Source of the DNA: Hydractinia symbiolongicarpus | Lineage: Eukaryota > Cnidaria > Hydrozoa > Anthoathecata > Hydractiniidae | Length of the DNA: 64,000 bases | Assembly: GCF_029227915.1 (NCBI RefSeq) | Contig: NC_079881.1 | Location: 30,791,501 to 30,855,500 of the forward strand | Direction of reading: 5' to 3' | Part shown: positions 26,201 to 40,917 of the stretch, piece after piece | Layout of the letters: each line of letters begins with the position of its first letter | Position numbering within the stretch: position 1 is the first letter of the stretch | Position numbers and translations under genes: made by a program | The notes under the pieces: generated by a model | Databases searched by the model: none | What the model was told of the DNA's origin: nothing | The model's input: the letters and a program-made list of their open reading frames with translations, nothing else

Positions 26201-29200
26201 CTAGGTTGCATCGCTTTTAACTATAAAACAATTGACTGTTGGACTTAATTGAACTAACTTTGGACTGTGACCTTATAAATGTGAAAGTGAGACAATTGGA
26301 CTCCAAGAAATAACATTCTTCTTACTTTGAAATGATTGCCGGAAATCAGCGATTAAACTGGGCGTTGTGGTAGCGCTTCATTTAAAAATTTAGATAAATA
26401 AGTCGTTCTTTACTGTGGGACCAATCCTATCCGTTATCGCGCGCTGAAGAAATAGCGACAGTTTCAAAAACTACATTTCATTGACTTTCTAACGGTGTCA
26501 ATCCGTTTGAGTTACAACGGTTGGGTCACATATTCGTACCAACTTGTATTTAGCGATAATTTTCCGATATTACTAGGTTGCATCGCTTTTAACTATAAAA
26601 CAATTGACTGTTGGACTTAATTGAACTAACTTTGGACTGTGACCTTATAAATGTGAAAGTGAGACAATTGGACTCCAAGAAATAACATTCTTCTTACTTT
26701 GAAATGATTGCCGGAAATCAGCGATTAAACTGGGCGTTGTGGTAGCGCTTCATTTAAAAATTTAGATAAATAAGTCGTTCTTTACTGTGGGACCAATCCT
26801 ATCCGTTATCGCTCGCTGAAGAAATAGCGACAGTTTCAAAAACTACATGTCATTGACTTTCTAACGGTGTCAATCCGTTTGATTTACAACGGTTGGGTCA
26901 CATATTCGTACCAACATGTATTTAGCGATATTTTTCTGATATTACTAGGTTGTATGGCTTTTAACAGTGAAACGATTGACTGTGGAACTTAATTGAACTG
27001 ATTATGGACTGTGACCTTATAAATGTGAAAGTGAGACAATTGGACTCCAAGAAATAGCATTCTTCTTAATTTGAAATGATTGCCGGAAATCAGCGATTAA
27101 AGTGGGCGTTGTGGTAGCGCTTCATTTAAAAATTTAGATAAATAAGTCGTTCTTTACTGTGGGATCAATCCTATCCGTTATCGCGCGCTGCAGAAATAGC
27201 GACTGTTTCAAAAACTACATTTCATTCAATTTCTAACGGTGTCAATCCGGTGGAGTTACAACGGTTGAGTCACATATTCGTACCAACATGTATTTTGTGA
27301 TATTTTTCCGGTACTACTAGGTTGTATGGCTTTTAACAGTGAAACGATTGACTGTGGTACTTAATTGAACTGATTATGGACTGTCACCTGATAAATGTGA
27401 TAAAGGAGACAATTGGACTCCAAGAAATAACATTCTTCTTAATCTGACATGATTGCGGAACCTCAGTGATTACACTGGGCGCTGTTGTAGCGCTTCATTT
27501 AAGAATTAAGCTAAAGAAAGTCATTTTTTTACTGTGGGACCAATCCTAGCAGTTAGCGCGCGCTGAAGAAATAGCGACAGTCTCAAAAACTACATTTCAT
27601 TGACTTTCTAACGGTGTCAATCCGTTTGAGTTACAACGGTTGGGTCACATATTCGTACCAACATGTATTTAGCGATAATTTTCCGATATTACTAGGTTGC
27701 ATCGCTTTTAACTATGAAACAATTGACTGTTGGACTTAATTGAACTAACTTTGGACTGTGACCTTACAAATGTGAAAGTGAGAGAATTGGACTCCAAGAA
27801 ATAACATTCTTCTTAATTTGAAATGATTGCCGGAAATCAGCGATTAAACTGGACGTTGTGGTAGCGCTTCATTTAAAAATTTAGATAAATAAGTCGTTCT
27901 TTACTGTAGGACCAATCCTATACGTTATCGCGCGCTGAAGAAATAGCGACAGTTTCAAAAACTACATTTCATTGACTTTCTAACGGTGTCAATCCGTTTG
28001 AGTTACAACGGTTGGGTCACATATTCGTACCAACATGTATTTAGCGATATTTTTCTGATATTACTAGGTTGTATGGCTTTTAACAGTGAAACGATTGATT
28101 GTGGGACTTAATTGAACTGATTATGGACTGTGACCTTATAAATGTGAAAGTGAGACAATTGGACTCCAATAAATAACATTCTTCTTAATATGAAATGATT
28201 GTCGAAACTCAGCGATTACACTGGTCGCTGTAGTAGCGCTTTATTTAAAAATTTAGATAAATCAGTCGTTCTTTACTGTGGGACCATTCTTATCCGTTAT
28301 CGCGCGCTGAAGAAATAGCGACAGTTTCAAAAACTACGTTTCATTGACTTTCTAAGGGTGTCATTCCGTTTGAGTTACAACGGTTGTGTCACATATTCGT
28401 ACCAACATGTATTTAGCGATATTTTTCTGATATTACTAGGTTGTATGGCTTTTAACATTGAAACGATTGACTGTGGGACTTAATTGAACTGATTATGGAC
28501 TGTGACCTTATAAATGTGAAAGTGGGACAATTGGACTCCAATAAATAACATTCTTCTTATTATGAAATGATTGTCGAAACTCAGCGATTACACTGGTCGC
28601 TGTGGTAGCGCTTCAATTAAAAATTAAGATAAAAAAGTTGTTCTTTAATGTGGGACCAATCCTATCCGTTATCGCGCGCTGAAGAAATAGCAACAGTTTC
28701 AAAAACTACATTTCATTGACTTTCTAACGGTGTCAATCCGTTTGAGTTACAACGGTTGGGTCACATATTCGTACCAACATGTATTTAGCGATAATTTTCC
28801 GATATTACTAGGTTGCATCGCTTTTAACTATGAAAAAATTGACTGTTGGACTTAATTGAATTAACTTTGGACTGTGACCTTATAAATGTGAAAGTGAGAC
28901 AATTGGACTCCAAGAAATAACATTCTTCTTACTTTGAAATGATTGCCGGAAATCAGCGATTAAACTGGGCGTTGTGGTAGCGCTTCATTTAAAAATTTAG
29001 ATAAATAACTCGTTTTTTACTGTGGGACCAATCCTATCCGTTATCGCGCGCTAAAGAAGTAGCGACAGTTTCAAAAACCACATTTCATTGACTTTCTAAC
29101 TGTATCAATCCGTTTGAGTTACAACAGTTGAGTCACATATTCGCACCAACATGTATTTAGCGATATTTTTCCGGTATTAGTAAGTTGTATGGCTTTTAAC

Positions 29201-31390
29201 AGTGAATCGATTGACTGTGGGACTTAATTGAACTGATTATGGACTGTGACCTTATAAATGTGAAAGTGAGACAATTGGACTCCAAGAATTAACATTCTTC
29301 TTCATTTGAAATTATTGCCGGAAATCAGCGATTAAAGTGGGCGTTGTGGTAGCGCTTCATTTAAAAAATTAGATAAATCAGTCGTTCTTTACTGTGGGAC
29401 CAATCTTATCCGTTATTGCGCGCTGAAGAAAAAGCGACAGTTTCAAAAACTACGTTTCATTGACTTTCTAAGGTGTCAATCCGTTTGAGTTACAACGGTT
29501 GTGTCACATATTCGTACCAACATGTATTTAGCGATATTTTTCTGATATTACTAGGTTGTATGGCTTTTAACATTGAAACGATTGACTGTGGGACTTAATT
29601 GAACTGATTACGGACTGTGACCTTATAAATGTGAAAGTGGGACAATTGGACTCCAATAAATAACATTCTTCTTAATATGAAATGATTGTCGAAACTCAGC
29701 GATTACACTGGTCGCTGTGGTAGCGCTTCAATTAAAAATTAAGATAAAAAAGTCGTTCTTTAATGTGGGACCAATCCTATCCGTTATCGCGCGCTGAAGA
29801 AATAGCGACAGTTTCAAAAACTACATTTCATTGACTTTCTAACGGTGTCAATCCGTTTGAGTTACAACGGTTGGGTCACATATTCGTACCAACATGTATT
29901 TAGCGATAATTTTCCGATATTACTAGGTTGCATCGCTTTTAACTATGAAACAATTGACTGTTGGACTTAATTGAACTAACTTTGGACTGTGACCTTATAA
30001 ATGTGAAAGTGAGACAATTGGACTCCAAGAAATAACATTCTTCTTACTTTGAAATGATTGCCGGAAATCAGCGATTAAACTGGGCGTTGTGGTAGCGCTT
30101 CATTTAAAAATTTAGATAAATAAGTCGTTCTTTACTGTGGGACCAATCCTATCCGTTATCGTGCGCTGAAGAAATAGCGACAGTTTCAAAAACTACATTT
30201 CATTGACTTTCTAACGGTGTCAATCCGTTTGAGTTACAACGGTTGGGTCACATATTCGTACCAACTTGTATTTAGCGATAATTTTCCGATATTACTAGGT
30301 TGCATCGCTTTTAACTATGAAACAATTGACTGTTGGACTTAATTGAACTAACTTTGGACTGTGACCTTATAAATGTGAAAGTGAGACAATTGGACTCCAA
30401 GAAATAACATTCTTCTTACTTTGAAATGATTGCCGGAAATCAGCGATTAAACTGGGCGTTGTGGTAGCGTTCATTTAAAAATTTAGATAAATAAGTCGTT
30501 CTTTACTGTGGGACCAATTCTATCCGTTATCGCGCGCTGAAGAAATAGCGACAGTTTCAAAAACTACATGTCATTGACTTTCTAACGGTGTCAATCCGTT
30601 TGATATACAACGGTTGGGTCACATATTCGTACCAACATGTATTTAGCGATATTTTTCTGATATTACTAGGTTGTATGGCTTTTAACAGTGAAACGATTGA
30701 CTGTGGGACTTAATTGAACTGATTATGGACTGTGACCTTATAAATGTGAAAGTGAGACAATTGGACTCCAAGAAATAGCATTCTTCTTAATTTGAAATGA
30801 TTGCCGGAAATCAGCGATTAAAGTGGGCGTTGTGGTAGCGCTTCATTTAAAAATTTAGATAAATAAGTCGTTCTTTACTGTGGGATCAATCCTATCCGTT
30901 ATCGCGCGCTGCAAAAATAGCGACTGTTTCAAAAACTACATTTCATTCAATTTCTAATGGTGTCAATCCGGTGGAGTTACAACGGTTGAGTCACATATTC
31001 GTACCAACATGTATTTTGTGATATTTTTCCGGTACTACTAGGTTGTGTGGCTTTTAACAGTGAAACGATTGACTGTGGTACTTAATTGAACTGATTATGG
31101 ACTGTCACCTGATAAATGTGATAAAGGAGACAATTGGACTCCAAGAAATAACATTCTTCTTAATTTGACATGATTGCGGAACCTCAGTGATTACACTGGG
31201 CGCTGTTGTAGCGCTTCATTTAAGAATTAAGCTAAAGAAAGTCATTTTTTTACTGTGGGACCAATCCTAGCAGTTAGCGCGCGCTGAAGAAATAGCGACA
31301 GTCTCAAAAACTACATTTCATTGACTTTCTAACGGTGTCAGTCCGTTTGAGTTACAACGGTTGGGTCACATATTCGTACCAACATGTATT
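17250..31390 (+). repeat. Block E: ~10-monomer HOR (3.35-4.09 kb)
   Basis: Single-copy-per-unit variants recur together. GATTTACAAC (GATATACAAC in the last) is at 19437, 23531, 26881 and 30602; GCTGCAGAAATAGCGACTG is at 19743, 23837, 27187 and 30908 (the last mutated to GCTGCAAAAATAG). Steps are 4,094, 3,350 and 3,721 bp, that is 11, 9 and 10 monomers. Inside the first unit a dimer is itself duplicated (TGTAGGACCAATCC at 20461 and 21205, 744 bp). The variable number points to unequal exchange within HOR units. Boundaries are approximate. Confidence 0.8.
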
Positions 31391-34300
31391 TAGCGAATTG
31401 TATTTCTGATATTACTAGGTTGCATCGCTTTTAACCGTGAAACGATTGACTGTGGTACTTAATTGAACTGATTTTGGACTGTGATCTTATAAATGTTATA
31501 AGTGAGACAAGTGGACTCCAAGAAATATCATTTTTCTTAATTTGAAATGATTGCCGGAGCTCAGCGATTACACTGGCCGCTGTGGTAGCGCTTCATTTAA
31601 GAGGTTAGACAAATAAGTCATTCTTTACTGTGGTACCAATCCTATCCGTTATCGCGCGCTGAAGAAATAGCGACAGTTTCAAAAACTACATTTCATTGAC
31701 TTTCTAACGGTGTCAGTCCGTTTCAGTTACAACGGTTTGGTCACATATTCGTACCAACATGTTTTTAGCGATATTTTTCTGATATTACTAGGTTGCATCG
31801 CTTTTAACTATGAAACGATTGACTGTTGGACTTAATTGAACTAACTTTGGACTGTGACCTTACAAATGTGAAAGTGAGACAATTGGACTCCAAGAAATAA
31901 CATTCTTCTTAATTTGAAATGATTGCCGGAAATCAGCGATTAAACTGGACGTTGTGGTAGCGCTTCATTTAAAAATTTAGATAAATAAGTCGTTCTTTAC
32001 TGTAGGACCAATCCTATCCGTTATCGCGCGCTGACGAAATAGCGACAGTTTCAAAAACTACATGTCATTGACTTTCTAACGGTGTCAATCCGTTTGAGTT
32101 ACAACGGTTGGGTCACATATTCGTACCAACATGTATTTAGCGATATTTTTCTGATATTACTAGGTTGTATGGCTTTTAACAGTGAAACGATTGACTGTGG
32201 GACTTAATTGAACTGATTATGGACTGTGACCTTATAAATGTGAAAGTGAGACAATTGGACTCCAAGAAATAGCATTCTTCTTAATTTGAAATGATTGCCG
32301 GAAATCAGCGATTAAAGTGGGCGTTGTGGTAGCGCTTCATTTAAAAATTTAGATAAATAAGTCGTTCTTTACTGTAGGACCAATCCTATCCGTTATCGCG
32401 CGCTGAAGAAATAGCGACAGTTTCAAAAATTACATTTCATTGACTTTCTAACGGTGTCAATCCGTTTGAGTTACAACGGTTGGGTCACATATTCGTACCA
32501 ACATGTATTTAGCGATAATTTTCCGATATTACTAGGTTGCATCGCTTTTAACTATGAAACAATTGACTGTTGGACTTAATTGAACTAACTTTGGACTGTG
32601 ACCTTATAAATGTGAAAGTGAGACAATTGGACTCCAAGAAATAACATTCTTCTTACTTTGAAATGATTGCCGGAAATCAGCGATTAAACTGGGCGTTGTG
32701 GTAGCGCTTCATTTAAAAATTTAGATAAATAAGTCGTTCTTTACTGTGGGACCAATCCTATCCGTTATTGCGCGCTGAAGAAATAGCGACAGTTTCAAAA
32801 ACTACATGTCATTGACTTTCTAACGGTGTCAATCCGTTTGAGTTACAACGGTTGGGTCACATATTCGTACCAACATGTATTTAGCGATATTTTTCTGATA
32901 TTACTAGGTTGTATGGCTTTTAACAGTGAAACGATTGACTGTGGGACTTAATTGAACTGATTATGGACTGTGACCTTATAAATGTGAAAGTGAGACAATT
33001 GGACTCCAAGAAATAGCATTCTTCTTAATTTGAAATGATTGCCGGAAAACAGCGATTAAAGTGGGCGTTGTGGTAGCGCTTCATTTAAAAATTTAGATAA
33101 ATAAGTCGTTCTTTACTGTGGGATCAATCCTATCAGTTATCGCGCGCTGCAGAAATAGCGACTGTTTCAAAAACTACATTTCATTGACTTTCTAACGGTG
33201 TCAATCCTGTGGAGTTACAACGGTTGAGTCACATATTCGTACCAACATGTATTTCGTGATATTTTTCCGGTACTACTAGGTTGTATGGCTTTTAACAGTG
33301 AAACGATTGACTGTGGTACTTAATTGAACTGATTATGGACTGTCACCTGATAAATGTGATAAAGGAGACAATTGGACTCCAAGAAATAACATTCTTCTTA
33401 ATTTGACATGATTGCGGAACCTCAGTGATTACACTGGGCGCTGTTGTAGCGCTTCATTTAAGAATTAAGCTAAAGAAAGTCATTTTTTTACTGTGGGACC
33501 AATCCTAGCAGTTAGCGCGCGCTGAAGAAATAGCGACAGTCTCAAAAACTACATTTCATTGACTTTCTAACGGTGTCAGTCCGTTTGAGTTACAACGGTT
33601 GGGTCACATATTCGTACCAACATGTATTTAGCGAATTGTATTTCTGATATTACTAGGTTGCATCGCTTTTAACCGTGAAACGATTGACTGTGGTACTTAA
33701 TTGAACTGATTTTGGACTGTGATCTTATAAATGTTATAAGTGAGACAAGTGGACTCCAAGAAATATCATTTTCTTTAATTTGAAATGATTGCCGGAGCTC
33801 AGCGATTACACTGGCCGCTGTGGTAGCGCTTCATTTAAGAGGTTAGACAAATAAGTCATTCTTTACTGTGGTACCAATCCTATCCGTTATCGCGCGCTGA
33901 AGAAATAGCGACAGTTTCAAAAACTACATTTCATTGACTTTCTAACGGTGTCAGTCCGTTTCAGTTACAACGGTTTGGTCACATATTCGTACCAACATGT
34001 TTTTAGCGATATTTTTCTGATATTACTAGGTTGCATCGCTTTTAACTATGAAACGATTGACTGTTGGACTTAATTGAACTAACTTTGGACTGTGACCTTA
34101 CAAATGTGAAAGTGAGACAATTGGACTCCAAGAAATAACATTCTTCTTAATTTGAAATGATTGCCGGAAATCAGCGATTAAACTGGACGTTGTGGTAGCG
34201 CTTCATTTAAAAATTTAGATAAATAAGTCGTTCTTTACTGTAGGACCAATCCTATCCGTTATCGCGCGCTGACGAAATAGCGACAGTTTCAAAAACTACA

Positions 34301-37300
34301 TGTCATTGACTTTCTAACGGTGTCAATCCGTTTGAGTTACAACGGTTGGGTCACATATTCGTACCAACATGTATTTAGCGATATTTTTCTGATATTACTA
34401 GGTTGTATGGCTTTTAACAGTGAAACGATTGACTGTGGGACTTAATTGAACTGATTATGGACTGTGACCTTATAAATGTGAAAGTGAGACAATTGGACTC
34501 CAAGAAATAGCATTCTTCTTAATTTGAAACGATTGCCGGAAAACAGCGATTAAAGTGGGCGTTGTGGTAGCGCTTCATTTAAAAATTTAGATAAATAAGT
34601 CGTTCTTTACTGTGGGATCAATCCTATCAGTTATCGCGCGCTGCAGAAATAGCGACTGTTTCAAAAACTACATTTCATTGACTTTCTAACGGTGTCAATC
34701 CGGTGGAGTTACAACGGTTGAGTCACATATTCGTACCAACATGTATTTCGTGATATTTTTCCGGTACTACTAGGTTGTATGGCTTTTAACAGTGAAACGA
34801 TTGACTGTGGTACTTAATTGAACTGATTATGGACTGTCACCTGATAAATGTGATAAAGGAGACAATTGGACTCCAAGAAATAACATTCTTCTTAATTTGA
34901 CATGATTGCGGAACCTCAGTGATTACACTGGGCGCTGTTGTAGCGCTTCATTTAAGAATTAAGCTAAAGAAAGTCATTTTTTTACTGTGGGACCAATCCT
35001 AGCAGTTAGCGCGCGCTGAAGAAATAGCGACAGTCTCAAAAACTACATTTCATTGACTTTCTAACGGTGTCAGTCCGTTTGAGTTACAACGGTTGGGTCA
35101 CATATTCGTACCAACATGTATTTAGCGAATTGTATTTCTGATATTACTAGGTTGCATCGCTTTTAACCGTGAAACGATTGACTGTGGTACTTAATTGAAC
35201 TGATTTTGGACTGTGATCTTATAAATGTTATAAGTGAGACAAGTGGACTCCAAGAAATATCATTTTTCTTAATTTGAAATGATTGCCGGAGCTCAGCGAT
35301 TACACTGGCCGCTGTGGTAGCGCTTCATTTAAGAGGTTAGACAAATAAGTCATTCTTTACTGTGGTACCAATCCTATCCGTTATCGCGCGCTGAAGAAAT
35401 AGCGACAGTTTCAAAAACTACATTTCATTGACTTTCTAACGGTGTCAGTCCGTTTCAGTTACAACGGTTTGGTCACATATTCGTACCAACATGTTTTTAG
35501 CGATATTTTTCTGATATTACTAGGTTGCATCGCTTTTAACTATGAAACGATTGACTGTTGGACTTAATTGAACTAACTTTGGACTGTGACCTTACAAATG
35601 TGAAAGTGAGACAATTGGACTCCAAGAAATAACATTCTTCTTAATTTGAAATGATTGCCGGAAATCAGCGATTAAACTGGACGTTGTGGTAGCGCTTCAT
35701 TTAAAAATTTAGATAAATAAGTCGTTCTTTACTGTAGGACCAATCCTATCCGTTATCGCGCGCTGACGAAATAGCGACAGTTTCAAAAACTACATGTCAT
35801 TGACTTTCTAACGGTGTCAATCCGTTTGAGTTACAACGGTTGGGTCACATATTCGTACCAACATGTATTTAGCGATATTTTTCTGATATTACTAGGTTGT
35901 ATGGCTTTTAACAGTGAAACGATTGACTGTGGGACTTAATTGAACTGATTATGGACTGTGACCTTATAAATGTGAAAGTGAGACAATTGGACTCCAAGAA
36001 ATAGCATTCTTCTTAATTTGAAATGATTGCCGGAAATCAGCGATTAAAGTGGGCGTTGTGGTAGCGCTTCATTTAAAAATTTAGATAAATAAGTCGTTCT
36101 TTACTGTAGGACCAATCCTATCCGTTATCGCGCGCTGAAGAAATAGCGACAGTTTCAAAAATTACATTTCATTGACTTTCTAACGGTGTCAATCCGTTTG
36201 AGTTACAACGGTTGGGTCACATATTCGTACCAACATGTATTTAGCAATAATTTTCCGATATTACTAGGTTGCATCGCTTTTAACTATGAAACAATTGACT
36301 GTTGGACTTAATTGAACTAACTTTGGACTGTGACCTTATAAATGTGAAAGTGAGACAATTGGACTCCAAGAAATAACATTCTTCTTACTTTGAAATGATT
36401 GCCGGAAATCAGCGATTAAACTGGGCGTTGTGGTAGCGCTTCATTTAAAAATTTAGATAAATAAGTCGTTCTTTACTGTGGGACCAATCCTATCCGTTAT
36501 CGCGCGCTGAAGAAATAGCGACAGTTTCAAAAACTACATGTCATTGACTTTCTAACGGTGTCAATCCGTTTGAGTTACAACGGTTGGGTCACATATTCGT
36601 ACCAACATGTATTTAGCGATATTTTTCTGATATTACTAGGTTGTATGGCTTTTAACAGTGAAACGATTGACTGTGGGACTTAATTGAACTGATTATGGAC
36701 TGTCACCTGATAAATGTGATAAAGGAGACAATTGGACTCCAAGAAATAACATTCTTCTTAATTTGACATGATTGCGGAACCTCAGTGATTACACTGGGCG
36801 CTGTTGTAGCGCTTCATTTAAGAATTAGGCTAAAGAAAGTCATTTTTTTACTGTGGGACCAATCCTAGCAGTTAGCGCGCGCTAAAGAAATAGCGACAGT
36901 CTCAAAAACTACATTTCATTGACTTTCTAACGGTGTCAGTCCGTTTGAGTTACAACGGTTGGGTCACATATTCGTACCAACATGTATTTAGCGAATTGTA
37001 TTTCTGATATTACTAGGTTGCATCGCTTTTAACCGTGAAACGATTGACTGTGGTACTTAATTGAACTGATTTTGGACTGTGATCTTATAAATGTTATAAG
37101 TGAGACAAGTGGACTCCAAGAAATATCATTTTTCTTAATTTGAAATGATTGCCGGAGCTCAGCGATTACACTGGCCGCTGTGGTAGCGCTTCATTTAAGA
37201 GTTTAGACAAATAAGTCATTCTTTACTGTGGGACCAATCCTATCCGTTATCGCGCGCTAAAGAAATAGCGACAGTTTCAAAAACTACATTTCATTGACTT

Positions 37301-40300
37301 TCTAACGGTGTCAGTCCGTTTCAGTTACAACGGTTTGGTCACATATTCGTACCAACATGTTTTTAGCGATATTTTTCTGATATTACTAGGTTGCATCTCT
37401 TTTAACTATGAAACAATTGACTGTTGGACTTAATTGAACTAACTTTGGACTGTGACCTTATAAATGTGAAAGTGAGACAATTGGACTCCAAGAAATAGCA
37501 TTCTTCTTAATTTGAAATGATTGCCGGAAATCAGCGATTAAACTGGGCGTTGTGGTAGCGCTTCATTTAAAAATTTAGATAAATAAGTCGTTCTTTACTG
37601 TAGGACCAATCCTATCCGTTATCGCGCGCTGAAGAAATAGCGACAGTTTCAAAAACTACATTTCATTGACTTTCTAACGGTGTCAATCCGTTTGAGTTAC
37701 AACGGTTGGGTCACATATTCGTACCAACATGTATTTAGCGATAATTTTCCGATATTACTAGGTTGCATCGCTTTTAACTATGAAACAATTGACTGTTGGA
37801 CTTAATTGAACTAACTTTGGACTGTGACCTGATAAATGTGAAAGTGAGACAATTGGACTCCAAGAAATAACATTCTTCTTACTTTGAAATGATTGCCGGA
37901 AATCAGCGATTAAATTGGGCGTTGTGGTAGCGCTTCATTTAAAAATTTAGATAAATAAGTCGTTCTTTACTGTGGGACCAATCCTATCCGTTATCGCGCG
38001 CTGAAGAAATAGCGACAGTTTCAAAAACTACATGTCATTGACTTTCTAACGGTGTCAATCCGTTTGAGTTACAACGGTTGGGTCACATATTCGTACCAAC
38101 ATGTATTTAGCGATATTTTTCTGATATTACTAGGTTGTATGGCTTTTAACAGTGAAACGATTGACTGTGGGACTTAATTGAACTGATTATGGACTGTGAC
38201 CTTATAAATGTGAAAGTGAGACAATTGGACTCCAAGAAATAGCATTCTTCTTAATTTGAAATGATTGCCGGAAATCAGCGATTAAAGTGGGCGTTGTGGT
38301 AGCGCTTCATTTAAAAATTTAGATAAATAAGTCGTTCTTTACTGTGGGACCAATCCTATCCGTTATCGCGCGCTGAAGAAATAGCGACAGTTTCAAAAAC
38401 TACATGTCATTGACTTTCTAACGGTGTCAATCCGTTTGAGTTACAACGGTTGGGTCACATATTCGTACCAACATGTATTTAGCGATATTTTTCTGATATT
38501 ACTAGGTTGTATGGCTTTTAACAGTGAAACGATTGACTGTGGGACTTAATTGAACTGATTATGGACTGTGACCTTATAAATGTGAAAGTGAGACAATTGG
38601 ACTCCAAGAAATAGCATTCTTCTTAATTTGAAATGATTGCCGGAAATCAGCGATTAAAGTGGGCGTTGTGGTAGCGCTTCATTTAAAAATTTAGATAAAT
38701 AAGTCGTTCTTTACTGTGGGATCAATCCTATCCGTTATCGCGCGCTGCAGAAATAGCGACTGTTTCAAAAACTACATTTCATTGACTTTCTAACGGTGTC
38801 AATCCGGTGGAGTTACAACGGTTGAGTCACATATTCGTACCAACATGTATTTCGTGATATTTTTCCGGTACTACTAGGTTGTATGGCTTTTAACAGTGAA
38901 ACGATTGACTGTGGTACTTAATTGAACTGATTATGGACTGTCACCTGATAAATGTGATAAAGGAGACAATTGGACTCCAAGAAATAACATTCTTCTTAAT
39001 TTGACATGATTGCGGAACCTCAGTGATTACACTGGGCGCTGTTGTAGCGCTTCATTTAAGAATTAGGCTAAAGAAAGTCATTTTTTTACTGTGGGACCAA
39101 TCCTAGCAGTTAGCGCGTGCTAAAGAAATAGCGACAGTCTCAAAAACTACATTTCATTGACTTTCTAACGGTGTCAGTCCGTTTGAGTTACAACGGTTGG
39201 GTCACATATTCGTACCAACATGTATTTAGCGAATTGTATTTCTGATATTACTAGGTTGCATCGCTTTTAACCGTGAAACGATTGACTGTGGTACTTAATT
39301 GAACTGATTTTGGACTGTGATCTTATAAATGTTATAAGTGAGACAAGTGGACTCCAAGAAATATCATTTTTCTTAATTTGAAATGATTGCCGGAGCTCAG
39401 CGATTACACTGGCCGCTGTGGTAGCGCTTCATTTAAGAGTTTAGACAAATAAGTCATTCTTTACTGTGGGACCAATCCTATCCGTTATCGCGCGCTGAAG
39501 AAATAGCGACAGTCTCAAAAACTACATTTCATTGACTTTCTAACGCTGTCAGTCCGTTTCAGTTACAACGGTTTGGTCACATATTCGTACCAACATGTTT
39601 TTAGCGATATTTTTTTGATATTACTAGGTTGCATCGCTTTTAACTATGAAACGATTGACTGTTGGACTTAATTGAACTAACTTTGGACTGTGACCTTACA
39701 AATGTGAAAGTGAGACAATTGGACTCCAAGAAATAACATTCTTCTTAATTTGAAATGATTGCCGGAAATCAGCGATTAAACTGGACGTTGTGGTAGCGCT
39801 TCATTTAAAAATTTAGATAAATAAGTCGTTCTTTACTGTAGGACCAATCCTATCCGTTATCGCGCGCTGAAGAAATAGCGACAGTTTCAAAAACTACATT
39901 TCATTGACTTTCTAACGGTGTCAATCCGTTTGAGTTACAACGGTTGGGTCACATATTCGTACCAACATGTATTTAGCGATAATTTTCCGATATTACTAGG
40001 TTGCATCGCTTTTAACTATGAAACAATTGACTGTTGGACTTAATTGAACTAACTTTGGACTGTGACCTTATAAATGTGAAAGTGAGACAATTGGACTCCA
40101 AGAAATAGCATTCTTCTTAATTTGAAATGATTGCCGGAAATCAGCGATTAAACTGGGCGTTGTGGTAGCGCTTCATTTAAAAATTTAGATAAATAAGTCG
40201 TTCTTTACTGTAGGACCAATCCTATCCGTTATCGCGCGCTGAAGAAATAGCGACAGTTTCAAAAACTACATTTCATTGACTTTCTAACGGTGTCAATCCG

Positions 40301-40917
40301 TTTGAGTTACAACGGTTGGGTCACATATTCGTACCAACATGTATTTAGCGATAATTTTCCGATATTACTAGGTTGCATCGCTTTTAACTATGAAACAATT
40401 GACTGTTGGACTTAATTGAACTAACTTTGGACTGTGACCTTATAAATGTGAAAGTGAGACAATTGGACTCCAAGAAATAACATTCTTCTTACTTTGAAAT
40501 GATTGCCAGAAATCAGCGATTAAACTGGGCGTTGTGGTAGCGCTTCATTTAAAAATTTAGATAAATAAGTCGTTCTTTACTGTGGGACCAATCCTATCCG
40601 TTATCGCGCGCTGAAGAAATAGCGACAGTTTCAAGAACTAATGTCATTGACTTTCTAACGGTGTCAATCCGTTTGAGTTACAACGGTTGTGTCACATATT
40701 CGTACCAACATGTATTTAGCGATATTTTTCTGATATTACTAGGTTGTATGGCTTTTAACAGTGAAACGATTGACTGTGGGACTTAATTGAACTGATTATG
40801 GACTGTGACCTTATCAATGTGAAAGTGAGACAATTGGACTCCAAGAAATAGCATTCTTCTTAATTTGAAATGATTGCCGGAAATCAGCGATTAAAGTGGG
40901 CGTTGTGGTAGCGCTTC
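31390..40917 (+). repeat. Block F: 4-, 5- and 6-monomer HOR variants
   Basis: ACATGTTTTTAGCG (normally ACATGTATTTAGCG) lies near 31760, 33998, 35492, 37358 and 39596, giving steps of 2,238, 1,494, 1,866 and 2,238 bp (6, 4, 5 and 6 monomers plus 6 bp). TGGTACCAATCC occurs at 31631, 33869 and 35363 with the same steps. The units share the monomer order but have gained or lost one or two monomers, and differ by few substitutions. Confidence 0.8.
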
